In this document: positions 1-8,488 of the stretch, piece by piece
How the letters are laid out: the number at the start of each line of letters is the position of its first letter
Position numbering within the stretch: the stretch's first letter is position 1
Assembly (NCBI GenBank): GCA_016874735.1
Contig: VGTI01000039.1
Span: 1 to 36,921, forward strand
Direction of reading: 5' to 3'
DNA from: Deltaproteobacteria bacterium
GTDB taxonomy: Bacteria; Bdellovibrionota_B; Oligoflexia; Oligoflexales; CAIYRB01
Length of the DNA: 36,921 nt
The notes under the pieces: model-generated
Told to the model about the DNA's origin: nothing
Seen by the model: the letters and a program-made list of their open reading frames with translations, nothing else
Databases searched by the model: none
Translations under genes and position numbers: made by a program

Positions 1-2
1 CC

Positions 3-1514
3 GGGAGGGTCGAGGAATTAGTTGGCAGAGCAAGTGCTGGGCTAGGATTCCCGTCGCATGAAGGCCCGCGTGAGGGCGATTTTATGTTTGTCGGAAAACA
101 CTACCTGGCGTGGATTGATAATACGGGATTTTCCGGTAAACTGAACGGACTGTGGCCCCTGAATGCCATACCAGATAATTTAGATTTTGTTTTGCTTGAG
201 CCAACCCCAAACGGTACGCGCCCAGTGAGTATGCTCCTCCCGGGGGAGGACGGCGATGGGCGCTGGCCTAGAGCCTATAACGGTGCCGAACATTACGAGC
301 TGCCGCGGTACAAAAACGGTCGTCACGATAGCCAGGCCGGGATACTCGAAGCCAACCACTTTACTGATGCTCCCGCATGGTGGCGTGAGTGTATCAATGA
401 CAACACTGACCCAGGCCGGTGGGACCATCCCGTCGGATCAACCGAAGTCGCGGTCGTTGCGGGTGGCATTCGTTTTCGTAATGAGGCTTCGATGACGATC
501 GTCGCGCGGTTTCATCCCGATTCCTTCGCCTGTGGGAGCCCTTATCCTGTCGACGATACGGAGACGACGGATCTTCGTCTCGTCAGTAGCTACATCATGC
601 TCGGTGATCAACCGATTATCGAGCGGCGCTACCAACTCATTAATTACGGTGACAGAGCCGTTGCCAACGTCGGGATGGAAAAACTGATCGGTGGCCAGAT
701 TCTCACCGATTGGCCGCATCCGCACTACCTAAAGCAGTACCAGAACTTTATCTCGTGGGACGGCGAGGATCTTAAGAAGTACGCTCCCTTAAAATACAAC
801 GGCGACGGTCAAAAGAGTGATTTCATCCAAGTCAGAGGCACCGGGACGCTCACTCTGAGCGCGACGCCGCAACTGAGAGCGGGGCAATCGATTAGCATGC
901 AGCAAGAGGTCGATCACGCCGGCGAAGATCTTGGCGTTTGCCTCTGCATTGCACATGGTGGCTTTGAATTCACTGGGTCTGTACTCGCTGGGCAGCGTAT
1001 TGCGCCGCGGCAAGAGACCCCTGGTAGTATCGGACCCGAACAACTGCGGATCCTCAATATTCTCGGTAACCGAACCGAATCGAGTCTGAGCGCGATCACC
1101 ACAACAGTCCTAAATATCCCCGGCACCGGCGTCACCAGTCACAGCGTGGGGCATGATAGCGGCGGCGGATGGGCGGTGCAGCAAGATCATGATAAACCTG
1201 GATTTATTTACTATCGGAACTACCTACCCATGACGTCAGGCCGCGTTGGTCAGGCGGTGTTTTACTTGAGGCGCGACAGCGGCGCGACCCGCAGCGACGC
1301 CGTTTTGGAAATTGATCTTGTATGGAACGGCCGTAAGGTTTTGGCGCAGAGGCTGATTAAAGCGGATGACTTTTTTGCCAGCGGTGAGTCTCAGCGCTTC
1401 GTCCTCGATTTTTTGGCACCCGGCACGGGTGTCTCCGGTGTCATGGAGCCGCGCGTCCGATGGCTTGGAGGCGCTTCGATCACATTAGAGGCTCTGATCG
1501 TTAATGCGATCTAG
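3..1514 (+). CDS. Unrecognised protein, 5' end cut by window edge
   Basis: The frame is open from the first bases of the window, so this is the 3' part of a longer gene. An internal ATG at 84 has a GAGGG-like sequence before it, but the upstream codons (..EELVGRASAGLGFPSHEG..) read like ordinary protein, so I do not take 84 as the start. I recognise no family. The sequence is rich in Trp, Tyr, Gly and Asp. Its last third (FYLRRDS, then DAVLEIDLVWNGRK) looks like beta-sandwich strands, as in carbohydrate-binding or surface proteins. It converges on a sugar-acid-type MFS transporter, and both stop codons lie in the same CTAG at 1511-1514. A carbohydrate-related role is only a guess from that neighbour. 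Confidence 0.75.
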   Translation, partial: GRVEELVGRASAGLGFPSHEGPREGDFMFVGKHYLAWIDNTGFSGKLNGLWPLNAIPDNLDFVLLEPTPNGTRPVSMLLPGEDGDGRWPRAYNGAEHYELPRYKNGRHDSQAGILEANHFTDAPAWWRECINDNTDPGRWDHPVGSTEVAVVAGGIRFRNEASMTIVARFHPDSFACGSPYPVDDTETTDLRLVSSYIMLGDQPIIERRYQLINYGDRAVANVGMEKLIGGQILTDWPHPHYLKQYQNFISWDGEDLKKYAPLKYNGDGQKSDFIQVRGTGTLTLSATPQLRAGQSISMQQEVDHAGEDLGVCLCIAHGGFEFTGSVLAGQRIAPRQETPGSIGPEQLRILNILGNRTESSLSAITTTVLNIPGTGVTSHSVGHDSGGGWAVQQDHDKPGFIYYRNYLPMTSGRVGQAVFYLRRDSGATRSDAVLEIDLVWNGRKVLAQRLIKADDFFASGESQRFVLDFLAPGTGVSGVMEPRVRWLGGASITLEALIVNAI

Positions 1515-2779
1515 TTGGTCTTGGGTGACTTTAGAGTTAGGGTGAGCAGGGCACCCAGGACTAAAAATGCAGCGATAGCGTGGAGTCCAGCGACCGCCGA
1601 TCCCGTCCGGTCGTTGAGCCAACCAACTAAGTAGGGACTCAGGAATCCCGCCACGTTACCAAGGGAGTTGATGAGCGCGATACCGCCAGCGGCGGCGACA
1701 CCGGACAAAGTGGTGGCTGGTAGACTCCAAAATATGGGCAGGCTCGTGATAATCCCGCAGGCAGCCAGGGTCATTGCCACGAGGGCACCGGCTGTGCCGT
1801 GTAGATGACTCGCTGTAAGGTAAAATCCAAGCGCGCTAAGTAGAGACGGCATCGCAACATGCCAGCGGTATTCCCGGTGTCTATCGGCACTAGCAGAGGC
1901 GGCCATCATGGCGACAAGGGCAGCGATCCAGGGGAGCGCGGAGAGCAGGCCTACTTGACTTGGGTCGGTGACGCCGGTGCCTTTGATGACAGACGGTAGC
2001 CAAAAACTGACGCCGTAGTTTCCCATGACGAGGCAGAAGTAAACGGCGCAGAGCTGCCAAAAACGAGGAGTCCCAAGCGCGTCACGAAAACTTCCGTGCG
2101 TCTTCGTGGTCTCCTCAGTAGCGATGCTGGTGGCGACCAATTCTCGTTGCGCATGGCTGAGCCACCGCGCATGCCTGGGATTATCAGGCAGCCTTGCTGC
2201 CACATAAATGCCGAGCAACACTGCGGGCACCGCCTCAATCCAGTACATCCACTGCCATCCGCGTTGCCCACCGTGACCTTCGAGAAACTGCATGATCCAG
2301 CCTGAGAGTGGACCACCGATCATCCCGGCGACGGGGACAGCCGCCATAAAGATGGCTGTCACGCGGGTCCTGACTCCTGCGGGATACCAGTAGCCGAGGT
2401 AGAGGAGGATTCCCGGGAAAAAGCCGGCCTCTGCCATGCCGAGTAACAATCTCACCACGTAGAACTGATACTCAGTCGTGACGTGAGCCATGGCGCCTGA
2501 AAGGATGCCCCAGGTGATCATGATGCGCCCAATCCATAGCCGGGCGCCGACACGATGTAGGATCAGATTACTAGGGACTTCGAGTAAAAAATAGCCGATG
2601 AAAAACATGCCGGCGCCTAGACCATAAGCGGCTTCCGACATCGAAAGATCAGTAAGCATCTCCAGCTTGGCAAACCCGACATTGACTCGGTCGATGTAGG
2701 CGATGACGTAGCAGCAAAAGAGCAGTGGCAGTAGATGCCAACTGATTTTTCGGTAAATAGGGTGGGGATCTGAGTTCAT
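1511..2779 (-). CDS. MFS transporter, anion:cation symporter (ACS) family
   Basis: A 422-residue integral inner-membrane protein with about 12 hydrophobic segments, the usual length for the major facilitator superfamily. The N-terminus has the ACS-family pattern YIDRVNVGFA at the end of the first helix, then GYFLLEVPSNL in helix 2 and RLLLGMAEAGFFPG in helix 4. Family members import organic anions such as glucarate, galactonate, tartrate or 4-hydroxyphenylacetate with protons, but the substrate cannot be read from the sequence. The gene starts with ATG at 2779 with a weak Shine-Dalgarno sequence. It stands alone and converges on the unrecognised gene at 3-1514. Confidence 0.9.
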   Translation of the reverse strand: MNSDPHPIYRKISWHLLPLLFCCYVIAYIDRVNVGFAKLEMLTDLSMSEAAYGLGAGMFFIGYFLLEVPSNLILHRVGARLWIGRIMITWGILSGAMAHVTTEYQFYVVRLLLGMAEAGFFPGILLYLGYWYPAGVRTRVTAIFMAAVPVAGMIGGPLSGWIMQFLEGHGGQRGWQWMYWIEAVPAVLLGIYVAARLPDNPRHARWLSHAQRELVATSIATEETTKTHGSFRDALGTPRFWQLCAVYFCLVMGNYGVSFWLPSVIKGTGVTDPSQVGLLSALPWIAALVAMMAASASADRHREYRWHVAMPSLLSALGFYLTASHLHGTAGALVAMTLAACGIITSLPIFWSLPATTLSGVAAAGGIALINSLGNVAGFLSPYLVGWLNDRTGSAVAGLHAIAAFLVLGALLTLTLKSPKTN

Positions 2780-3033
2780 GATTGACTCAAACGCGCTCCG
2801 TACGAGAGGAATCTATCGGAAAATCGTCTTCTGTCAGTTGCACCATGGAGCTCGAACCGCCCTGAGTTAGCTAGAGCCCTATGTATAACCCACGGAAAGC
2901 CCTTGGGTATTGGTTTTTTTGGGGTGGGCTTAAATTTTCCCTAAAGTAATTCTGGCAAGTGCCGAACACAATCTTGGTGCGCGTGAGTTAGAGCTAAGGT
3001 CACGCCCTAAGCTAACTTTCGCGGGGGTCTCAC

Positions 3034-3249
3034 ATGAAATGCATAGAAATGTATCCAACTATCGAACAGGCAAAAGAAAAATTACCAGTACTTAAAGGCC
3101 GCGGCATCGATGCCAGGCTGATAGTCGACCCCCTTGAAAGCATGGCTCCAGCTCTTTCTGACATGTCTGGGGTAGGTATCTCTGTCCCTGACGCGCGCGC
3201 CGTGGAGGCTTTTGAAGTCCTCCACCCGGCATACAAGAAAGCCTCTTAA
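3034..3249 (+). CDS. Small DUF2007-like protein
   Basis: A 71-residue cytoplasmic protein with no signal peptide or membrane segment. The order 'short strand, TIEQAKEKLPVLKGRGIDARLIVD, variable middle, VGISVPDARAVEAFEVL' resembles the DUF2007 fold (putative signal-transducing protein), in which a helix follows the first strand and a residue-sparing loop ends in a 'V...A.EA...L' segment. The window's other protein of this kind (13858-14175) follows the same plan. A GGGGG tract at 3023-3027 precedes the ATG, and the hairpin at 3271-3306 closes the unit, so it is probably a single-gene transcript. The family assignment is by pattern only. Confidence 0.65.
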   Translation: MKCIEMYPTIEQAKEKLPVLKGRGIDARLIVDPLESMAPALSDMSGVGISVPDARAVEAFEVLHPAYKKAS

Positions 3250-3267
3250 AACAGGGGTTTGATGATC

Positions 3268-3325
3268 GCCGGCCAGCCGCCTGAATGGACTTCGGGCCGG
3301 CTGGCCGCGAGGTCGTCTTATTTTA
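3268..3325 (+). terminator. Hairpin terminator after the DUF2007-like gene
   Basis: GGCCAGCCG at 3271-3279 pairs perfectly with CGGCTGGCC at 3298-3306 around an 18-base loop, and a T-rich run (TTATTTTATTA) follows shortly after. It lies 20 bases past the stop of the small gene and separates it from mnmA. The T-run begins about 12 bases after the stem, which is less tight than in a classical terminator. Confidence 0.55.
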
Positions 3326-3366
3326 TTAGAAAATCATAAAATACTGGTGCATTGATTAAAAATAGG

Positions 3367-3372
3367 TATACT
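3367..3372 (+). promoter_or_regulatory. Candidate -10 box for mnmA-rnc-der
   Basis: TATACT lies in an AT-rich stretch 50 bases before the mnmA start, after the upstream terminator. The hexamer 17 bases further up is a poor -35 match. This is the best candidate for the operon promoter, from position and base composition only. Confidence 0.35.
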
Positions 3373-3422
3373 GCGACCCTCGCCGGATCAGGCTTTTATC
3401 AATAGTCGGGGGGGTACGCAGC

Positions 3423-4610
3423 ATGACCAAGACTCGTGTCGTGGCAGCAATGTCGGGAGGTGTGGACTCCTGTGTCGCGGCGGCTTTGCTACTTGAGCAG
3501 GGCTACGAGGTTATTGGTATTACGATGCAGCTGTGGAACCATGCTGGCGACGGCGAGGAGCGTTTTGATAGCTGCTGCTCGCTCACTGATGTCCACGACG
3601 CACGCATGGCGGCCCACCGCATGGGTGTCCCTCATTACGTCGTGAACTACGAGCGTGAGTTTAAAAAGGGCGTCGTCGATTATTTCGCGTCTGAATACGG
3701 CGCCGGGCGTACGCCTAATCCGTGCGTGATGTGCAACAGTAAACTCAAATTTGATCACTTAGTGGACCGTGCACGTGCGCTCGGTGCCGACTGGGTGGCG
3801 ACTGGGCACTATGCGCGGGTCGTGCACCATAGCGATGGACGCCCGAGTGAGCTCTATACAGGCCTTGATCCCAAGAAGGACCAAAGCTACTTCCTCTTCG
3901 ACATGCAGCCCGACAATCTCAAGCGGGCGATGTTTCCGCTTGGTGGTTTAACTAAACCTGAGGTGCGGGCGATCGCTGCACGTCTTGGACTCCATACGGC
4001 GGAAAAACACGAGAGCCAAGAGATCTGCTTTGTCACTGGGGGCCGCTACAGCGACTTTTTAGAAAAGCATTATCCCGACGTGGTGCGTGGACGCGGCGGT
4101 GAGATTGTCGATCGTGATGGTCTCGTTCTTGGGCGTCACGAGGGAATTCATCTCTTTACAGTCGGGCAACGCAAGGGACTTGGGGCTTTAGGTCCCGACC
4201 CCAAATATGTGGCTGCGATCGACGCAGAGCACAACCGTGTTGTCGTCGATGATCTCGAGAATCTTAAAGTCGAGGGCTTTGGCGTCGATCTCGTCAATTG
4301 GCTTGTACCGCGCGACGAGATCACGGCTGATCGGACCTTAAGTGTGATGGTGCGGTACCGGGCTAAGCCGGTCGCTTGTCGCGTGGTGCCAGATGCGGAT
4401 AAACCAGGGCGCTACCAGGTCCTGCTCGCCGAGAAGGCGCGCTGGGTGACTCCGGGGCAAGCGGCCGTATTTTATGACCAAGAGAGGGTAGTCGGTGGAG
4501 GGTTCATTGCCAACAACACAGCCTATAAGGCCACCGTGGCCGCGGCCAGCACGCCTGGAGGATTATCAACTCCTCGGGGCCCAACATCAGCCGATCTTCA
4601 CGCGACTTGA
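3423..4610 (+). CDS. mnmA: tRNA-specific 2-thiouridylase MnmA
   Basis: Puts sulfur on U34 of the Lys, Glu and Gln tRNAs with ATP and persulfide sulfur. Visible motifs are the PP-loop SGGVDS (residues 11-16), NPCVMCNSKLKF with catalytic Cys101, ATGHYAR (126-132), QSYFLF (154-159), SQEICF with the second catalytic Cys202, and TVGQRKGLG later. The conserved core ends at VVGGGFI. The last ~33 residues are a Thr/Pro/Ala-rich tail not usual in the family, and the rnc frame begins inside this tail. The start is the ATG at 3423 after GGGGGG-type Shine-Dalgarno bases. First gene of an mnmA-rnc-der operon. Confidence 0.96.
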   Translation: MTKTRVVAAMSGGVDSCVAAALLLEQGYEVIGITMQLWNHAGDGEERFDSCCSLTDVHDARMAAHRMGVPHYVVNYEREFKKGVVDYFASEYGAGRTPNPCVMCNSKLKFDHLVDRARALGADWVATGHYARVVHHSDGRPSELYTGLDPKKDQSYFLFDMQPDNLKRAMFPLGGLTKPEVRAIAARLGLHTAEKHESQEICFVTGGRYSDFLEKHYPDVVRGRGGEIVDRDGLVLGRHEGIHLFTVGQRKGLGALGPDPKYVAAIDAEHNRVVVDDLENLKVEGFGVDLVNWLVPRDEITADRTLSVMVRYRAKPVACRVVPDADKPGRYQVLLAEKARWVTPGQAAVFYDQERVVGGGFIANNTAYKATVAAASTPGGLSTPRGPTSADLHAT

Positions 4611-5361
4611 CGTGCTGCAGGAACGGGCCGGCCACCGCTTTGCCGACCTGACCCTGTTGTACGAGGCGCTGACGCATCGCTCGGCCTTGATGGAACTCAG
4701 TAGCGTTGTACCCCAGCGTGGTGCGACTGCTAGGAGAAAGTCCGCAGCCAGTGCGTCGCCAAGTTTACCTTGGAACGAGCGGCTTGAATTTCTTGGCGAC
4801 GCCGTTCTTGGTCTGGCCATCAGCCAGAGGCTCATGGAGAGTAGCGACAAGCTTGCAGAGGGTGATCTGTCCCGTCTGCGTGCCATGCTGGTGAACGAGG
4901 AAAACCTGGCTGACCAAGCACGTCAATTGCAACTCGGTAAGTTCCTCATTATGGGTAAGGGCACGGCTCAGACTGGTGGTCGTAATCGCGACTCACTCTT
5001 AGCTGATGCACTTGAAGCCCTAATCGGTGCGGTTTTTGTCGACGGTGGCTTCGCTGCTGCCGATGCTCTGATCGGGCGGATCTTCGCCGGTCAGCTCAAA
5101 GGTGATTTAGCTCAGTACAAAAGATCGGACTATAAGACGCAACTGCAGGAATTAACGCAGGCCCACAACAAACAGACACCTGTTTATGAGGTGGCGCAGG
5201 AATCCGGCCCCGATCATGCCAAGGTGTTTGAGGTGCGTTGCATTGTCTCCGGCCGTGAACTCGGTCGTGGCCGCGGCGCCAGTAAGAAACGAGCTTCGCA
5301 AGAAGCAGCCAAGTTAGCCATATCTTCATTTAAGCAGGTAGCGAAGGAGGGGCAGTTATGA
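4495..5361 (+). CDS. rnc: Ribonuclease III
   Basis: Double-strand-specific endoribonuclease for rRNA and mRNA processing. ALTHRS (58-63) and the signature NERLEFLGD (94-102) mark the catalytic domain, the second acidic site lies in LLADALEALIGAVFVDGG, and a C-terminal dsRNA-binding domain (about 213-285) carries DYKTQLQE and GASKKRASQEAA. ALTHRS and the signature are about 30 residues apart, while E. coli has about 9, so a Ser/Arg/Ala-rich insertion sits next to the active site. The start used is GTG 4495, with AGAGAGGG about seven bases upstream, giving 288 residues and a 116-base overlap with mnmA. A GTG at 4612, just after the mnmA stop, would also give a normal RNase III N-terminus but lacks a Shine-Dalgarno sequence. 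Confidence 0.94.
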   Translation: MEGSLPTTQPIRPPWPRPARLEDYQLLGAQHQPIFTRLDVLQERAGHRFADLTLLYEALTHRSALMELSSVVPQRGATARRKSAASASPSLPWNERLEFLGDAVLGLAISQRLMESSDKLAEGDLSRLRAMLVNEENLADQARQLQLGKFLIMGKGTAQTGGRNRDSLLADALEALIGAVFVDGGFAAADALIGRIFAGQLKGDLAQYKRSDYKTQLQELTQAHNKQTPVYEVAQESGPDHAKVFEVRCIVSGRELGRGRGASKKRASQEAAKLAISSFKQVAKEGQL

Positions 5362-6761
5362 TCAATGGTATCGTCGCCATAGTTGGTCGGCCCAATGTCG
5401 GTAAGTCAACTCTCTTTAACCGTCTCACCGTATCGGATGACGCTATCGTCGATGATCGGCCGGGCGTGACGCGCGATCGTCTCTATGGCCATGCTTGGCT
5501 TGATGCCGAGAAGACCAGTGGCTTTATGGTGATCGACACCGGCGGATTTGAGACGGATGACTTCAAGTTTCAGCCCTTTGCCGAAAACTTAGTGTGGCGC
5601 CAAACCGAGGCGGCTATCAAAGAATCGGATTTAGTCCTGTTGGTTTTAGACGGCAAATCAGGCATGAATCCGCATGACCGTCAGCTCAAGCGCTACTTGG
5701 AAGAGATAAAAAAACCACACGTGATCGCCGTCAACAAGGTTGACGGGCCCGAGCAGAGTCAGGTCATGTGGGAGTTCTTCGAGCTAGGTGTCGATGAGCT
5801 TATCAAGGTTAGTGCGGCGCACAATCGCGGCGTTGGTGATCTGAAGCAGCAGCTGGCTGACGAGCTCGAGACGCTACCGAGTCTGGCGCACGTTAAATCG
5901 GCCAGCGATGCTATCCGCATAGCCATCGTCGGGCGTCCGAATGCAGGTAAATCGTCGATACTTAATCGGATGATGGGCGAGGAGCGGGCCTTAGTCTCAG
6001 ACATTGCAGGCACGACTCGTGATTCGCTCGACACTCCGATGGTCTATAACAACCAGGCCTACGTCCTGATCGACACAGCGGGTATCAGGCGTAAATCCAA
6101 GATCAACGAGCGTCTGGAAAGCTTAAGTGTCATGCGGAGCCTTAGGGCGATTGAGCGCGCCGATGTAGTTCTGCTGGTGCTTGATGCCGTTCAGGGTCTG
6201 ACGGAGCAGGATGCGCGCCTGGCTGATCTCGCTGCAGATCGCGGTAAACCGGTCGGGATCGTCGTCAACAAGTGGGATATATTCCCCGATAAAGAATCGA
6301 ACACGGCCAAGGAGTATACGGCGGCCATTCATCGCGAGCTGAAGACGCTGTCGTATGCGCCTATTACCTTCGTGTCGGCCCTGACGAATCAGCGTGTCCA
6401 CCAGTTGATGTCTCTGGCCGAACGACTAGCACAGTCGGCAAAGAGCCGCGTCGATACCAGCGAGGTCAACCGGGTACTGCGGGCCATGGTCCAGGAGCAT
6501 ACTCCGGCACTGATCAAGGCTAAGTCGAAGCGGGTGAAGTTTTACTTTGCCACCCAGGTCGCCGTGTCGCCCCCAACGATCGTTGTTTTCTGCAACGTAT
6601 CCAATGAGATTCATGAAAGTTATGTGCGCTATATGACTAACAGGTTCAGGCGGGATTTGGGCTTTGCAGAAGTGCCGATCAGGCTTATATTCCGTCCCAA
6701 GAGCGATGTGCGCCAGCGCGATGCAGAGGCTGCTAGCGAGGCCAAGGAGTCCCTAGATTAG
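5358..6761 (+). CDS. der: Ribosome biogenesis GTPase Der (EngA)
   Basis: Essential GTPase of 50S subunit assembly with two tandem G domains. Domain 1 has GRPNVGKS (10-17), DRPGVTRD, DTGG and NKVD (126-129). Domain 2 has GRPNAGKS (192-199), AGTTRD, DTAGIRRK and NKWD (304-307). A KH-like C-terminal domain follows, ending FRRDLGFAEVPIRLIFRPK, the family's typical close. At 467 residues it has the usual length. The start codon overlaps the rnc stop in ATGA (5358-5361), preceded by GGAGGGG, indicating translational coupling. Last gene of the operon. Confidence 0.97.
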   Translation: MINGIVAIVGRPNVGKSTLFNRLTVSDDAIVDDRPGVTRDRLYGHAWLDAEKTSGFMVIDTGGFETDDFKFQPFAENLVWRQTEAAIKESDLVLLVLDGKSGMNPHDRQLKRYLEEIKKPHVIAVNKVDGPEQSQVMWEFFELGVDELIKVSAAHNRGVGDLKQQLADELETLPSLAHVKSASDAIRIAIVGRPNAGKSSILNRMMGEERALVSDIAGTTRDSLDTPMVYNNQAYVLIDTAGIRRKSKINERLESLSVMRSLRAIERADVVLLVLDAVQGLTEQDARLADLAADRGKPVGIVVNKWDIFPDKESNTAKEYTAAIHRELKTLSYAPITFVSALTNQRVHQLMSLAERLAQSAKSRVDTSEVNRVLRAMVQEHTPALIKAKSKRVKFYFATQVAVSPPTIVVFCNVSNEIHESYVRYMTNRFRRDLGFAEVPIRLIFRPKSDVRQRDAEAASEAKESLD

Positions 6762-6777
6762 GGCGCTGCGGTGGTGC

Positions 6778-6783
6778 TATAAT
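6778..6783 (+). promoter_or_regulatory. Candidate -10 box for the HiPIP gene
   Basis: A perfect TATAAT hexamer 17 bases after the der stop and 85 bases before the HiPIP ATG. The -35 region (AGATTA at 6755-6760, 17-base spacing) is weak. It probably starts a HiPIP-globin transcript. Confidence 0.45.
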
Positions 6784-6868
6784 TGGGGTGCCGGAAATGT
6801 CCCGCCCCCCCTTGCTCTTGCTACTACCCTAAACTCACGCAGACCCATCGGATCAAAGGAGCCCCATC

Positions 6869-7273
6869 ATGTCGGATCAGTCAGACTGTAAACAATTGAG
6901 TCGCCGTCAGGCTCTCCAAAAACTTGCTGCTGCAGTGCCGGTCACTGTCGTAGCTGCCAGTGCTGTGCGGGCGATGGCTGCAGAAGCCCCAGCGGCCAAG
7001 CCGGCGGCTGCACCAGCTGCTGCTGGCCCCGAGCTAAAATTAGTGCCCGACACGGATGCCACCGCAAAGGCGCTTAAGTACGTGCCGGACGCTACCAAAG
7101 CGACTCGCGTCGACAAGATGGGCGTCGCAGGTAAGGACCAAAACTGCAAGAACTGCCAGTTCTACACCAAGGCAGGTGAAGTTAAGGGGCAGGAAGTAGG
7201 CAAGTGCCTCATGCTTCCAGCTGGTATGGTGGCTTCCACTGGTTGGTGTATGTCGTGGACCAAGAAGGCCTGA
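6869..7273 (+). CDS. High-potential iron-sulfur protein (HiPIP)
   Basis: A 134-residue periplasmic electron carrier with a [4Fe-4S]3+/2+ cluster. The N-terminus has a Tat signal, SRRQALQKLAA (11-21), then a hydrophobic Ala/Val stretch and cleavage near AMAAEA (35-40), followed by an Ala/Pro linker. The mature part has the family pattern with cluster ligands Cys93, Cys96, Cys113 and Cys127, an ALKYVPDATK segment before them, and the closing GWCMSW. Tat export fits folding with the cluster already inserted. AAAGGAG precedes the ATG. Its 3' end overlaps the globin gene, suggesting co-expression of a redox carrier and a haem protein. Confidence 0.94.
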   Translation: MSDQSDCKQLSRRQALQKLAAAVPVTVVAASAVRAMAAEAPAAKPAAAPAAAGPELKLVPDTDATAKALKYVPDATKATRVDKMGVAGKDQNCKNCQFYTKAGEVKGQEVGKCLMLPAGMVASTGWCMSWTKKA

Positions 7274-7638
7274 GTACTGAGCCCTCTATCTACGAAGAGA
7301 TAGGTGCCGATCTCATACGCCGATGTTTGACCGTTTTTTACGAACGGGCATTCACCGACGGGGTGATCGGTCATTTCTTTTTTGGTAAAGACCGCGCGCA
7401 TATCACCGAGCAGCAGATCGATTTTGCCACAGCCATGCTCGGTGGTCCGCGCAAATACCGCGGTAAACCGTTGGCTGCGGCTCATGCCCATCTGGACATC
7501 AGACGACCGCATTTTATGCGGCGTCAAGTTTTGATGCGCGAGGTGTTGACGGAGATGGGGGTTCCGGAGCGCCAGCGCGATGCATGGCTGGCACTTGAGG
7601 AGGCGCTGCGTCCCGTCGTCACGCGGCCGACTAGGTAA
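7255..7638 (+). CDS. Truncated haemoglobin-like protein
   Basis: About 127 residues, cytoplasmic. It matches the 2-over-2 globin pattern: FYERAFTDGVIGHFF (B-E region, with Tyr29 at the usual B10 place), LGGPRKYRGKPL, then AHAHLDIRRPHF, in which His77 is at the expected proximal (F8) position. Likely to bind O2 or NO at haem. The start is uncertain. The frame is open from GTG 7204, but the globin fold begins after 7255, so GTG 7255 is chosen, giving a 19-base overlap with the HiPIP gene. No good Shine-Dalgarno sequence precedes either start, so translation is probably coupled to HiPIP. Subgroup uncertain, nearest to group I by the F-helix pattern. Confidence 0.82.
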   Translation: MDQEGLSTEPSIYEEIGADLIRRCLTVFYERAFTDGVIGHFFFGKDRAHITEQQIDFATAMLGGPRKYRGKPLAAAHAHLDIRRPHFMRRQVLMREVLTEMGVPERQRDAWLALEEALRPVVTRPTR

Positions 7639-7642
7639 GGAA

Positions 7643-8488
7643 TCACCCTAGTAGGCTCAGCATCGGCAACGCGGGATCCCGCTGCAGCCAAATCCCATCA
7701 CGCCGTGGCAGGTCGCCCTCGCTGACATGGAGCGTATAGGCGTGACGCGAACGCGACGACGTATTCTTGTGACTCATATGCGGTGCAAGCGCATGCAGGA
7801 GTATAACGCTGCCCTTGGGCACCTCCAAGGGCACGGTGGCATCCAGGTTCCACGGGGTGGCGTCGTGAGTCTCAAAATTTGTTGTTTCGTCTGGTAAACG
7901 AGTCATTGTTTGTCGGCGTCCCGCCTTATGAGCGCCAGGGATAGCCCATAGGCAACCGTTTTCCTCTGTAGCATCTTCAAGCGCAAACCAAAGACCAATC
8001 AAACTGCTCGGCTCGGTGTCGAGAAACGTACTATCTTGGTGGCACGTCACTTCGCCGCCGATATGCGGTTGTTTGAATATGTACATAGACTGCATGATGC
8101 GTGGGTCACGAAATTTACCTAGGCTAGTCACAATGCTGCGAATCTCAGGCAGCAATGAGAATTCGCGGAACACCGGGTCGAGATCAGCCAAGGCGTGGCC
8201 GATCTTATTGATGGCTAGGTGCTTGTCGCGCGTCAACGTGCCGTCGGCGCTGAGGGCGTCTTCTTCAAAAAAGAAGCGGATCTTATCCCCCGACTCCAGG
8301 AAGTAATGATTGCGGACATGACTGTTGCGATCGGTCGCGAAGATGACCTTGAGATCACCTGGCTCAAAGGCGTCGACCAGCTCATCGGCGCGACCGCGGA
8401 GTGCGTCGCAGGTGTGAGATGGAATGACACCGGGGAGGACTAAAAAGCCATCACGGTCAAACTGGCTGATATCACGGGTAGTTAGCAA
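7643..8488 (-). CDS. Phytanoyl-CoA dioxygenase (PhyH) family protein
   Basis: Predicted Fe(II)/2-oxoglutarate oxygenase of 281 residues, the usual PhyH length. The iron triad is visible as His150-Gln-Asp152 (CHQDSTF) and the distal His237 in HMSHKNTS, with the Arg-rich SSRSRHAY after it as the 2-oxoglutarate anchor. ENGCLWAIPGAH (177-187) is the typical PhyH segment. The start is TTG at 8488, nine bases after AAAAGGAG. No ATG in frame lies near the N-terminus. Convergent with the globin gene (four bases apart). The substrate is unknown: family members hydroxylate acyl-CoAs and many small metabolites. Confidence 0.9.
   Translation of the reverse strand: MLTTRDISQFDRDGFLVLPGVIPSHTCDALRGRADELVDAFEPGDLKVIFATDRNSHVRNHYFLESGDKIRFFFEEDALSADGTLTRDKHLAINKIGHALADLDPVFREFSLLPEIRSIVTSLGKFRDPRIMQSMYIFKQPHIGGEVTCHQDSTFLDTEPSSLIGLWFALEDATEENGCLWAIPGAHKAGRRQTMTRLPDETTNFETHDATPWNLDATVPLEVPKGSVILLHALAPHMSHKNTSSRSRHAYTLHVSEGDLPRRDGIWLQRDPALPMLSLLG

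Noticed and set aside
2880-2935. Hairpin and T-run between the MFS and DUF2007-like genes
   Set aside because: The stem is only about five pairs with a long loop, and no plus-strand gene ends nearby.
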